Assembly: GCA_025996865.1 (NCBI GenBank)
Contig: BNTV01000003.1
Span: 1-64,000 of the forward strand
Source of the DNA: Bacteroidia bacterium
GTDB lineage: Bacteria; Bacteroidota; Bacteroidia; Bacteroidales; Azobacteroidaceae
Direction: 5' to 3'
Length of the DNA stretch: 64,000 nt
Positions 45,958-54,730 of the stretch are shown one piece after another (positions within the stretch are counted from its first letter, which is position 1; each line of letters opens with the position of its first letter). Both the position numbers and the translations under genes were made by a program. The notes under the pieces were generated by a model. It ran no database searches. It was not told where the DNA came from and worked only from the letters and a program-made list of their open reading frames with translations.

Positions 45958-48900
45958 ATGAAAAAAATAATCAATTTAGTATTGTTACTCACGGTAAATT
46001 GTTGTCTGTCGGCACAAGTCGGAAAACTTCAAATCGGCGATATTCCGGCTTTCAATACGCAGGAATTTAAAGGAAAAGCAAATTATAGCATTGGAAAAGG
46101 GAAAATCCAAGTAAGGGTGCAATCTTTACGCGATACGAAAGGCGTGATTGTAGAAATTCTGCCAACTGCCGACACCGAATTAACATGGTCATTCGGCGGA
46201 GCGCTCAAAGACGATGTTTTCAGCATAGAAGGCAACGCTTTCACTTTGTATTATGGTGAGAGTATGAAATTACGGACAATTCAAGGCTGCGTACCCCTCG
46301 AATCCGAATTGCAAATAGCAATATCCGACAATCCGGAAGTGAAAGGTCGCTTGCTTGTACAATCGGGACAGAAATACTATCTTTGTTTTTATGAGCAAAA
46401 TGCCAAAGCAGACTACAACTACTTTATGTTGGAAGACTTGTTTAATAAAGGAACTGCGGTTCAGCAGGGGATTGCGGGTCAAGCCCTCAATGACACAAAA
46501 AATTATCCGCGTAAATCCACTCAATCCGTGTCATCTGCGTTCCATTCCGTCCGAGATTTCGGCGCGACCGGCGATAGCAAAACCATAGATTCTTATGCTA
46601 TCAATCAAGCGATTGAGGCAGCAGCGGCTCAAGGTGGCGGAACTGTCTATTTCCCGGCAGGCAATTATTTATCCTATTCCATTCGCCTGAAAAGCCATAT
46701 TCGCCTGTTTTTAGATGCCGGTGCAAAGATTATCGCCGCTTTTCCTTCCGCCACCGAGGGTTACGATGAGGCTGAACCGAATGAACACAACCGCTTTCAG
46801 GATTTCGGACACAGCCATTGGAAAAACAGTCTGCTTTGGGCAATCGGCGAAGAAGATATTACGATTTGCGGTGCAGGAACAATAGACGGCATGGGATTGA
46901 CCCGTGAAGAAAGCCGTCTTGTCGGCGTTGGTAACAAAGCCATCAGTTTGAAAGAATGTAAAAATATTACCTTGCGCGATATTCGGATGTTGCATTGCGG
47001 ACATTTTGCCTTGCTCGCAACCGGTGTGGAAAATATGACCATTGATAATCTGCTGATAGATACCAATCGCGATGGCTTGGACATAGATGCTTGCCGGAAT
47101 GTACGCATTTCCAACTGTACGGTCAATACGCCGTGGGACGATGCCATCGTATTGAAAGCAAGTTATGGCTTGGGTTATTTCAAAGATACCGAGAACGTCA
47201 CGATTACCAACTGTTTCGTGAGCGGATACGACCAAGGCTCCGTAGCCAATGGCGCTTACCTCAGCACCCAACCGCAAGCGCCCGACCACGGATTTAATTG
47301 CGGGCGGATTAAATTCGGCACCGAATCCAGCGGCGGATTCAAAAACATTGCTGTCTCCAATTGCGTCTTTGAACATTGTCGCGGCTTAGCGCTCGAAAGC
47401 GTGGACGGGGGTTGTTTAGAAGATATTACCATCTCTAATATCACGATGCGGGACATTGTCAATTCACCGCTATTTCTGCGTTTGGGCGCACGGATGCGCA
47501 GTCCGGAAGGAACGCCTGTCGGCAAAATGCGTCGTATTTTGATAGACAATATCAATGTTTTCAACGCCGACTCGCGCTATGCCTCTATCATCAGCGGCAT
47601 ACCCGGACATTTGATTGAAGACGTAACCTTGAGCAATATTCGTATTCATTATCAAGGCGGTTACAGCAAGGAAGATGCCAAAATTGCACCGCCCGAAAAC
47701 GAGAAAGTCTATCCCGAACCTTGGATGTTCGGAACGATACCGGCTTCGGCGTTTTATATTCGTCATGCCCGTAATATTAAATTCAAGGATATTGATGTGG
47801 ATTTTGCGAAAGAAGACGGTCGCCCCGCTTTCGTGTTGGATGATGCGGTTGATATTGACATTAAAAATACTAACTTGCCGCTGCCTAACACAGATGTTTT
47901 GCCCGATTGGGTAAAAACGGTCGGCGCACAAGCAAAACCTGCAAGCAAAACGCTTGTCAAAGCCAATGATTTCGGTGCGCGTGGCGACGGCATCACATTG
48001 AATACCGTTGCCATTCAAAAAGCAATAGATGCCTGTGCCAAAAAGGGTGGGGGACGAGTAGAATTAAATCCGGGCATTTATTTGACCGGTGCGCTTTATC
48101 TCAAAAGTAATGTAGAATTGCATATCGGAAAAGAAGTAACGCTTAAAGCGGTTAATCGGGTAGAAGATTTTCCGGACAGGGCTACGCGAGTTGCCGGTAT
48201 TGAAATGGTATGGCCTGCTGCGATTATCAATGTGCTCAATCAGCAAAATGTAGCCATTACCGGCGAAGGCGTGATAGATGGCGACGGCAAATATCTCTGG
48301 GATAAATACTGGGAGATGCGTAAAGATTACGACAAAAAAGGATTGCGCTGGATTGTCGATTACGATTGTAAACGGGTGCGCTCGTTGTTGGTTTCGGAAT
48401 CAAGTAACGTAACCGTTAGCGATTTGACTTTCCTGCGAGCCGGATTTTGGACGATACAACTGCTGTATTCATCTTATTGCACGGTCAATGGCGTAACGAT
48501 TCAAAACAATCTGGGCGGACACGGACCGAGCACCGACGGTATTGACATTGATTCTTCACACCACATTCTCATTGAGGGTTGCGATATTGACTGCAACGAC
48601 GACAATATCTGCCTCAAAGCCGGACGGGATGCCGACGGATTGCGGGTGAAACGCCCAACGGAATACGTCTTCATCCGCAATTGCATCGCTCGCAAAGGCG
48701 CCGGGTTAATGACTTGCGGCAGTGAAACTTCGGGCGACATCCGTTATATTTACTGTATGGAAAGCCAAGCCTTAGGCACAAGCGCCGCTTTGCGCATCAA
48801 ATCTGCGATGACAAGGGGTGGCACGGTGGAACATATTTATATGGATAAAGTGCAAACCGATAGCGTTCAATACATCCTCAATTGTGATATGAACTGGAAT

Positions 48901-49206
48901 CCTTCGTACAGCTATTCTGCATTGCCTGCCAGATACAAAGGTAAAACCGTGCCCAAGCATTGGGAAGTGATGTTACAAAAAGTAGAACCGGAACAGGGAC
49001 TGCCTCATTTCAAACATATTTATCTGTCTCATATTCAGGCAAAAAACACAAATACTTTCATTAATTGTATCGGAACGGAACAGTCGCCGATTCAAGGAGT
49101 GGAAGTGAGGGATGTAAATATACAGGCTAAACAATACGGAACTGTTCGATACGCAGAACCTGTCCGGATGATAAATAACAACATTCAAATACTTGCACAT
49201 CACTAA
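45958..49206 (+). CDS. Tandem GH28 polygalacturonase/rhamnogalacturonase-like enzyme
   Basis: The 1082-residue protein has a signal peptide (MKKIINLVLLLTVNCCLSAQ), an N-terminal beta domain to about residue 165, and then two right-handed beta-helix repeats of about 450 residues. Each begins with a VxDFGAxGDG-like motif: VRDFGATGDSKTIDSYAI and KANDFGARGDGITLNTVAI. GH28 active-site-type motifs are seen in each, NRDGLDIDACRNV and GHGPSTDGIDIDSSHHI, the latter with further DDN and RxK-like segments. The linker at about 168-198 is made of repeat DNA. The likely substrate is a galacturonic- or rhamnogalacturonan-type pectin. Confidence 0.9.
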   Translation: MKKIINLVLLLTVNCCLSAQVGKLQIGDIPAFNTQEFKGKANYSIGKGKIQVRVQSLRDTKGVIVEILPTADTELTWSFGGALKDDVFSIEGNAFTLYYGESMKLRTIQGCVPLESELQIAISDNPEVKGRLLVQSGQKYYLCFYEQNAKADYNYFMLEDLFNKGTAVQQGIAGQALNDTKNYPRKSTQSVSSAFHSVRDFGATGDSKTIDSYAINQAIEAAAAQGGGTVYFPAGNYLSYSIRLKSHIRLFLDAGAKIIAAFPSATEGYDEAEPNEHNRFQDFGHSHWKNSLLWAIGEEDITICGAGTIDGMGLTREESRLVGVGNKAISLKECKNITLRDIRMLHCGHFALLATGVENMTIDNLLIDTNRDGLDIDACRNVRISNCTVNTPWDDAIVLKASYGLGYFKDTENVTITNCFVSGYDQGSVANGAYLSTQPQAPDHGFNCGRIKFGTESSGGFKNIAVSNCVFEHCRGLALESVDGGCLEDITISNITMRDIVNSPLFLRLGARMRSPEGTPVGKMRRILIDNINVFNADSRYASIISGIPGHLIEDVTLSNIRIHYQGGYSKEDAKIAPPENEKVYPEPWMFGTIPASAFYIRHARNIKFKDIDVDFAKEDGRPAFVLDDAVDIDIKNTNLPLPNTDVLPDWVKTVGAQAKPASKTLVKANDFGARGDGITLNTVAIQKAIDACAKKGGGRVELNPGIYLTGALYLKSNVELHIGKEVTLKAVNRVEDFPDRATRVAGIEMVWPAAIINVLNQQNVAITGEGVIDGDGKYLWDKYWEMRKDYDKKGLRWIVDYDCKRVRSLLVSESSNVTVSDLTFLRAGFWTIQLLYSSYCTVNGVTIQNNLGGHGPSTDGIDIDSSHHILIEGCDIDCNDDNICLKAGRDADGLRVKRPTEYVFIRNCIARKGAGLMTCGSETSGDIRYIYCMESQALGTSAALRIKSAMTRGGTVEHIYMDKVQTDSVQYILNCDMNWNPSYSYSALPARYKGKTVPKHWEVMLQKVEPEQGLPHFKHIYLSHIQAKNTNTFINCIGTEQSPIQGVEVRDVNIQAKQYGTVRYAEPVRMINNNIQILAHH
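46462..46545. repeat. Two dispersed repeats forming the GH28 linker
   Basis: GGGGATTGCGGGTCAAGCCC and TCAATGACA (46467-46495) match a repeat whose reverse complement starts TGTCATTGAGGGCTTGACCC. It is followed by TCCGCGTAAATCCACTCAAT and CCGTGTCATCTGCGTTCC (46505-46540), which match the GCAGAT-type repeat. Both are translated in frame. Confidence 0.65.
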
Positions 49207-49293
49207 GCTGTATATTTATCTTCTCACTTATTTTCTCCATTTGTGTGTGAAATGTCATTTTTATCATGTACTTTTGCACAATAATTATTCCTT

Positions 49294-50628
49294 ATGAAAA
49301 TTATCATCGCAGGCGCCGGCGAAGTAGGCATTTATTTGGCAAAACTACTTTCTCAGGAAAATCAAGACATCGTCTTCATGGATTCTGATGAAGAGAAATT
49401 GAATATTCCTTACGGTCTCGAAATCATGACCGCTGTTGGAAATCCGACGTCCATCAATGATTTGAAAGCCGCAGGAGTGAAACGGGCGGATATGTTTATC
49501 GCCGTTACACCCGAAGAATCCGTCAATATGACCGCTTCCATGCTGGCGACCAATCTTGGCGCCCAGAAGACCATTGCCCGGGTAAGCAATACCGAATATC
49601 TGCTTCCCAAAAACATGGAATTTTTTTCCAAACTGGGGATTGACTCCATAATATGCCCCGAAATATTGGCTGCCGACGAAATTGTAAATGCACTGAAAAC
49701 CCCTTGGTCACGCCAATGGTCGGAATTAGCCGGAGGAAAGCTAATCCTTGTGGGTGCAAAAATCAGGGACAATGCTCCCGTCATAAACAAATATCTTTAT
49801 GACATATCACAAGGAGAGAAGATTTATCATATCGTTGCGATTAAGCGGGAAAACGACACGATTATCCCCCGCGGCTCAGACCGGATACTCTCCGGGGATA
49901 TCGTATATTTTACAACGACGCCGAAACATGTGCCCGACATTAAAACCCTTGCAGGGAAAGACCATATCAATATCAACCGGATAACGATCATGGGCGGTAG
50001 CCGTATCGCAATGAAAGTCTGCGAAAACCTGTCCAACAGCATCAACATCAAACTGATCGAAAAAGACCGGGAAAAAAGTTACCGTCTTGCCGAGAAAATG
50101 CCGGGTAATGTGATGGTTATTAATGGAGATGGACGAAATACAGACCTTCTTGTCCGGGAGAATATCAAAGGCTGTGACGCTTTTATCGCCTTGACCGCCA
50201 ATTCCGAAGCGAATATTCTGGCTTGCGTGACGGCAAAGAGTCTGGGCGTACCGAAAACAGTCGCCGAAGTGGAAAACGAGGATTATATCCAAATGGCTGA
50301 AAAATTGGATATCGGTACGGTTATCAATAAAAAGCTGATAACTGCAAGCCATATTTATCAATTCCTTTTGAATGCCGACGTTTCGACGGTGAAAAGCATG
50401 ACTTTTGCCGATGCGGAAGTAGCCGAATTAGTCGCTCGTCCCAAATCAAAAATCACCCGCAAACTCGTCAAAGAATTGAATTTGCCTCAAGACATGACTT
50501 TAGGCGGAAAAATTCGGGGTGGGGTAGTGGACATCATTGAAGGCGATACCCGGATTGAAGCCGGCGATCATGTAGTCGTTTTCTGCTTAAATTCCGCCAT
50601 GCGGAAAATCGAAGACTATTTCAATTAA
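49294..50628 (+). CDS. trkA: Trk potassium uptake regulator TrkA
   Basis: The 444-residue protein is the NAD-binding, cytosolic part of the Trk K+ uptake system. It has two tandem RCK units: the first starts MKIIIAGAGEVGIYLAKLLS with a GxGxxG dinucleotide fold and acidic VFMDSDEE, and the second starts RITIMGGSRIAMKVCENL. Each is followed by a C-terminal RCK_C domain (ELAGGKLILVGAKIRDNAPV; LPQDMTLGGKIRGGVVDIIE). The length and layout match TrkA. The trkH gene follows after 47 bp in the same direction. Confidence 0.95.
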   Translation: MKIIIAGAGEVGIYLAKLLSQENQDIVFMDSDEEKLNIPYGLEIMTAVGNPTSINDLKAAGVKRADMFIAVTPEESVNMTASMLATNLGAQKTIARVSNTEYLLPKNMEFFSKLGIDSIICPEILAADEIVNALKTPWSRQWSELAGGKLILVGAKIRDNAPVINKYLYDISQGEKIYHIVAIKRENDTIIPRGSDRILSGDIVYFTTTPKHVPDIKTLAGKDHININRITIMGGSRIAMKVCENLSNSINIKLIEKDREKSYRLAEKMPGNVMVINGDGRNTDLLVRENIKGCDAFIALTANSEANILACVTAKSLGVPKTVAEVENEDYIQMAEKLDIGTVINKKLITASHIYQFLLNADVSTVKSMTFADAEVAELVARPKSKITRKLVKELNLPQDMTLGGKIRGGVVDIIEGDTRIEAGDHVVVFCLNSAMRKIEDYFN

Positions 50629-50637
50629 AAATATTAG

Positions 50638-50671
50638 TAATTCGTAATTCGTAATTTGTAATTCGTAATTA
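50638..50671. repeat. Tandem TAATTCG repeat between trkA and trkH
   Basis: The 34-bp spacer is four or five units of about 7-8 bp, TAATTCG(T/TA). It has no hairpin and could vary in length by slippage, changing the distance to the trkH start. Confidence 0.7.
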
Positions 50672-50675
50672 AATA

Positions 50676-52136
50676 ATGAGCTTCGGTCTAAATTGGAAAT
50701 TTGTATTTCGGGTTGTCGGATTAACGCTGATGATAGAATCGGTTTTCATGTTCGTCACGGCAGGTGTATCCTTTTGCCTGAAAGAGATATTCAGTGTTTT
50801 CATTCTTTCCGCAATCATTACCTTGTCCGCCGGATTGGTACTGTTCTTTTTTTCCGACTACAAAACCAAATTCAAAATCATTGAGAAAAAAGAGAGTTGT
50901 TTAGGTGTGACTTTTGCCTGGGTAGTATTCTCCATTTTCGGAGCCTTGCCTTTTCTCTTAAGCGGGGAAATTACTTCCTTTACCGATGCCGTTTTCGAAT
51001 CTACTTCCGGAATAACGACCACCGGGGCTACTGCCCTCACCGGCGTCGAATATACATCAAAAGCTATCTTGTTCTGGAGAAGCCTGATACAATGGTTGGG
51101 CGGACTTGGAATCATCGTATTTTCCTTGGCGCTGTTTCCGTTGTTGGGCGGAGGCGCCGCTCTTTTATTCGATGCTGAAGCGACGGGACTTACGCGCGAC
51201 AAATTCCGGCCTCGCGTCACCCAAATGGCTAAAAGACTTTGGCTTATCTATGTGTCATTAACAGCCGCCCTGACAGGCCTTTTAATATACGGGCAGATGA
51301 ATCCTTTCGACGCGGTTTGTCATGCTTTTTCTACCATTTCAACCGGTGGATTTTCGACCAAAAATAGCAATGTTGCCTATTGGAATTCTGCTTATATAGA
51401 AACAATTACCTGCGTATTCATGCTTGTTGGAGCTACCAATTTTGCGCTGCTTTATTTTTTATTTAAAGGAAAATTCAAGCGGTTTTTCAAAGACGAAGAA
51501 TTAAAGTGGTTTGCCGCTATCATTTTAAGTCTGAGTCTGATTGTAACTGTCTTTCTGCAATTGGATTATAAAACGAATACACTAATCCACAGCTTTCGCA
51601 TAGCGCTGTTTCAGGTAGTTTCCGTCGTTACCGGAACCGGATTTTCGACCAACATCAACCATTGGAATCCGGGCTATTGGATTCCGTTTATGTTTCTGAT
51701 GGTTATGGGCGGATGTGCCGGCTCGACCAGCGGCGGGATGAAAGTCATACGGGTAGTTGTTTTAATAAAAAATACTTTCAATGAATTTAAACGCTTGATT
51801 CATCCGCGGGCTATCATTCCTGTGCGCGTGAACGGAGACGCCTTGTCATTCGAAACGGTTCAGCGTCTGTTGGCTTTCGCATTCCTTTACGTGTTAATTA
51901 TTTTTGTCAGTTGGGGAATACTGGTTTTTTCGGGAATGTCTTTTATGGAAGCCTTGGTAGCTGCATTATCGTCGCTGGGGAATACCGGTCTCGGCTTCGG
52001 AGAAAGCGGACCTTCCGGCACTTTTGCGGCTATACCGGCTTTTGCTAAATGGTACATGGCTTTCCTGATGATTGTAGGGCGCGTGGAAATTTTTGCGGTA
52101 TTGATTTTGTTTATCCCTGAATTTTGGAAGAATTAA
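50676..52136 (+). CDS. trkH: Trk potassium transporter TrkH
   Basis: The 486-residue inner-membrane protein has about ten transmembrane segments and the four filter-bearing loops of the Trk/Ktr family: STSGITTTGATAL, HAFSTISTGGFSTKN, VVTGTGFSTN and SLGNTGLGF. The hydrophobic GWRxL-like loop WRSLIQWLGGLGIIVFSLAL is also typical. It forms the K+ channel pore regulated by TrkA from the upstream gene. The start at 50676 lies directly after the AT-rich repeat spacer. Confidence 0.95.
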   Translation: MSFGLNWKFVFRVVGLTLMIESVFMFVTAGVSFCLKEIFSVFILSAIITLSAGLVLFFFSDYKTKFKIIEKKESCLGVTFAWVVFSIFGALPFLLSGEITSFTDAVFESTSGITTTGATALTGVEYTSKAILFWRSLIQWLGGLGIIVFSLALFPLLGGGAALLFDAEATGLTRDKFRPRVTQMAKRLWLIYVSLTAALTGLLIYGQMNPFDAVCHAFSTISTGGFSTKNSNVAYWNSAYIETITCVFMLVGATNFALLYFLFKGKFKRFFKDEELKWFAAIILSLSLIVTVFLQLDYKTNTLIHSFRIALFQVVSVVTGTGFSTNINHWNPGYWIPFMFLMVMGGCAGSTSGGMKVIRVVVLIKNTFNEFKRLIHPRAIIPVRVNGDALSFETVQRLLAFAFLYVLIIFVSWGILVFSGMSFMEALVAALSSLGNTGLGFGESGPSGTFAAIPAFAKWYMAFLMIVGRVEIFAVLILFIPEFWKN

Positions 52137-52454
52137 TTATCTGATTACGAACTTTTTCACCACTCCGTCCAATTTGAAAATATAAATCGCACGCGGAAGA
52201 TTCAGTTCATACTCTCCGTCCGGGGATTTTATTTCGATTAGCCGGACTTTATTTCCAAGAATAGTAAATATTTCAACCCGTCGTCCCACCGGTGCGTTTT
52301 TCAACGTTAACTTGTTGTTAGCCACATTCATTTCGGGCATAACAATCTCTTCCACTACCGCAGTCTGTTTCCGGTTTTGTTTATCCTGAGCGAAAGCTAC
52401 AGTCCCAAAGCAGCAAGTAAAAAAGAATAATATGATAAATACAATTGGTTTCAT
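52137..52454 (-). CDS. Tiny secreted protein made only of signal peptide and T9SS-like sorting domain
   Basis: The 105-residue protein starts with a signal peptide (VFIILFFFTCCFGTVAFAQ). After a 20-residue spacer it continues VANNKLTLKNAPVGRRVEIF, TILGNKVRLIEIKSPDGEYE and LNLPRAIYIFKLDGVVKKFV. The alternating strands, the turn before 'LNLPRA IYIF' and the positively charged end are the pattern of a T9SS type A C-terminal domain. No passenger domain is present. It converges on trkH, with stop codons touching. The function is unknown; see findings. Confidence 0.6.
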   Translation of the reverse strand: MKPIVFIILFFFTCCFGTVAFAQDKQNRKQTAVVEEIVMPEMNVANNKLTLKNAPVGRRVEIFTILGNKVRLIEIKSPDGEYELNLPRAIYIFKLDGVVKKFVIR

Positions 52455-52576
52455 AAAAATGGTTTCATAAAAAACGCAACGAACTTATTTTCCTACAAAA
52501 GTAATACTTTTTGTTTAATTCACAATCTTTTCACTGAATTTTCACGGATTTTAAATCGGGTTGTTGAAAAATATTA

Positions 52577-52584
52577 TATATTTG
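52577..52584 (+). promoter_or_regulatory. -7 box of the TPR regulator gene
   Basis: TATATTTG fits TAnnTTTG 20 bp before the ATG. The -33 element is not clear. Confidence 0.45.
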
Positions 52585-52603
52585 TAATCTAATCCTGAAT
52601 GTT

Positions 52604-54271
52604 ATGCAAAAATGGACAAGCGGTTATGACTATTTAATAATTTTCTTGATATTATTTACCCTTTTCTCTTGTTCGCGACAAAAAGGGGTAAAGAATATTA
52701 TTTCCAAGGCGGAAAACAGTATTGAACAGCAACCGGATAGCGCTCTACAACTGCTTAACACTGTTCTTTTCCCCGAAGATTTAAGCAAAAGCCTGTTCAA
52801 TAAGTATAACTTGCTTTTGCTTCAGGCCAAAGACAAGAATGACAAGGACATAGTTTCCGATACGGTTATCTTTGCCGTAAAAGCGTATTATGTCCGGAAG
52901 AAAGACTACCCAAACGCTGCCTTGGCTGCTTTTTATTGCGGCCGGGTATGGCATGAACAAAAAAACACGGACAAAGCAAGCGAGGCTTATCAAGAAGCAG
53001 GGGAATGGGCCGACAAAACCAAAGATTATAACTTGAAAGGACTGATACAAGGAAATTGGGGGATTCTCCACAGGGAACATTCATCGTATGAAAAGGCAAT
53101 CGAGTTAAACAAAAATGCTGTTGCGATGTATGATAAAGCTCAAAATTACAGAAATAAAGCAGGAGCTTTAAAATTAATAGGAGATTGCTTTGTCTTGAGC
53201 GAAAAAATAGACAGCGCTTTTTATTATTATAATGAAGGTATAGCGCTTGCTGATTCTTGTAAAATGGTTGATTTACAGTTAAGTATAAAAAACAATATGG
53301 GGGTTACCTATATGGGAGAAGGTTTTTATGAACCGGCAAAAAAACTTTTCAATGAAGCGCTTGCTTTCTCGAATGATAGCGTAGAACAGGCAAGAATACT
53401 GTTAAACATAGCCCAAGTGTATGTCCTTGAAGATAATATGGACTCTGTAAATTTGTATCTCGACAAGGCTTTGGCGTTGCCTGTCAGCGACCCTTGGTTG
53501 ATGCGTACTTCCTATCTTTTAAGGTCTAAGATAGAAGAAAAAAATAATCATTATCCGGAAGCCTTGAAATATTATAAAGAATATTACCACTCTACAATAA
53601 ATGTATTTGACAGCGAAAAAAACAATAAATTATTGGAAATTCAAGGGAAATACGATTATGAAAAACTTAAAAATTCGCAAAACCGATTGATAATAAAACA
53701 GCAAAAAATCTTGATTATACTTTCATTGGTATTGATAGTAGCCGGTATAATTATTTTCGCATCTTACAGAAGGTCTGCTCAAAACAAAAGGATTATGTTG
53801 GATTTGGAACAAAAAACAGGGAGTTTACAAAAAATGGCGGATAATTTCTCTAAAGAAAGTTATACTTTCCACAATGTCCTGCTCGAACAGTTCGACATTT
53901 TAAGGAAAACCGCATTGATCAGAACCTTATTAAGCGAAAATGAACAGGCAAGCGGGCAAAAACTGTTGAGAAAATTCAATGAAATTGTGTATGGCGGAGA
54001 TATGCCGGATTGGGATAAATTGTATCAGGCGATGGATAGTCTCAAAAACGGCTTATACAATAAAATACGCAGCAAGTATCCCCAATTGAGCGAAATGGAA
54101 TTTCGTATTTGTTGCCTGTCCTGTGAAACGAGTTTCAATGATACGGAAATCGGAGTGATTCTTGAAACAACAACCAATATGGTTCGAAGAATCCGTTCCG
54201 ATTTGCGGAAAAAATTAGGGATGTTTAAAGGAGAGGATTTCTTTACCTTTTTTAAAGAGGTTATCAGGTAA
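52604..54271 (+). CDS. TPR-repeat membrane regulator with helix-turn-helix tail
   Basis: The 555-residue protein has an N-terminal lipobox-like signal (LFSCSRQ), then seven or so tetratricopeptide repeats (AALAAFYCGRVWHEQKNTDK; GNWGILHREHSSYEKAIEL; IKNNMGVTYMGEGFYEPAKK). A transmembrane segment follows (ILIILSLVLIVAGIIIF, about residues 368-384), with a coiled-coil and a C-terminal LuxR-like helix-turn-helix: LSEMEFRICCLSCETSFNDT plus EIGVILETTTNMVRRIRSDL. It probably senses a periplasmic signal and controls neighbouring genes, the C10 protease being the nearest candidate. No kinase domain is present. Confidence 0.75.
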   Translation: MQKWTSGYDYLIIFLILFTLFSCSRQKGVKNIISKAENSIEQQPDSALQLLNTVLFPEDLSKSLFNKYNLLLLQAKDKNDKDIVSDTVIFAVKAYYVRKKDYPNAALAAFYCGRVWHEQKNTDKASEAYQEAGEWADKTKDYNLKGLIQGNWGILHREHSSYEKAIELNKNAVAMYDKAQNYRNKAGALKLIGDCFVLSEKIDSAFYYYNEGIALADSCKMVDLQLSIKNNMGVTYMGEGFYEPAKKLFNEALAFSNDSVEQARILLNIAQVYVLEDNMDSVNLYLDKALALPVSDPWLMRTSYLLRSKIEEKNNHYPEALKYYKEYYHSTINVFDSEKNNKLLEIQGKYDYEKLKNSQNRLIIKQQKILIILSLVLIVAGIIIFASYRRSAQNKRIMLDLEQKTGSLQKMADNFSKESYTFHNVLLEQFDILRKTALIRTLLSENEQASGQKLLRKFNEIVYGGDMPDWDKLYQAMDSLKNGLYNKIRSKYPQLSEMEFRICCLSCETSFNDTEIGVILETTTNMVRRIRSDLRKKLGMFKGEDFFTFFKEVIR

Positions 54272-54301
54272 CCAATATTTTTATGACTATCCGCAAAATT
54301 A

Positions 54302-54384
54302 CCCCTAAATCCCCTAAAGGGGACTTTACTGTAGCACAATGTGCATCATCGCAGACACTAAAGCCCCCTTTAGGGGGTTGGGGG
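54302..54384. repeat. 83-bp hairpin repeat, intergenic copy
   Basis: CCCCTAAATCCCCTAAAGG at 54302 and CCCCCTTTAGGGGGTTGGGG at the right end form the same arms as in ileS, with an unrelated centre. It is 30 bp after the regulator stop and may also act as its terminator. Confidence 0.85.
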
Positions 54385-54530
54385 TAAAATAGCGGATAAT
54401 CATATATTTTTTATCCGTTTTCGGGTAAAAAAGTTGAATAAAAGTTGAGTGTTGATTTATTCATTTCATTTATTAACAGCTGATTAATTGTTTGTTTTAG
54501 TAATAAAAGTTGAGTAGGAATTGAGTCCTG

Positions 54531-54561
54531 TTGTTTATTCAAAACAGATACGATACCTTTG
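54531..54561 (+). promoter_or_regulatory. Promoter of the small-peptide and C10 protease unit
   Basis: TTG at 54531 and TACCTTTG at 54554-54561, spaced 20 bp. Transcription would start about 54566, leaving fewer than 10 nt before the peptide's ATG. Confidence 0.65.
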
Positions 54562-54574
54562 AATAAAAAAAATC

Positions 54575-54694
54575 ATGATGAAAAAAACTTATTTACTTGT
54601 GTTATTTTTTTGTTGCTTTTCGATGGCGTCTATACCTGTGAATAATAAAAGCAATGAGATGGATGTGATTGATTTGGATGGTAATTTAAATTAA
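54575..54694 (+). CDS. Small secreted peptide upstream of a C10 protease
   Basis: The 39-residue frame MMKKTYLLVLFFCCFSMASI, then PVNNKSNEMDVIDLDGNLN, is a signal peptide plus a 19-residue acidic tail. It starts just after the promoter and ends 36 bp before the protease gene. The gap contains a short ATTAAAAAAAC direct repeat. Size and location suggest a secreted peptide, leader or inhibitor for the protease. No family is recognised. The other start is the adjacent Met2. Confidence 0.55.
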   Translation: MMKKTYLLVLFFCCFSMASIPVNNKSNEMDVIDLDGNLN

Positions 54695-54730
54695 AAAAAC
54701 ATTAAAAAAACATTAAAAAAACAAAGTGTC

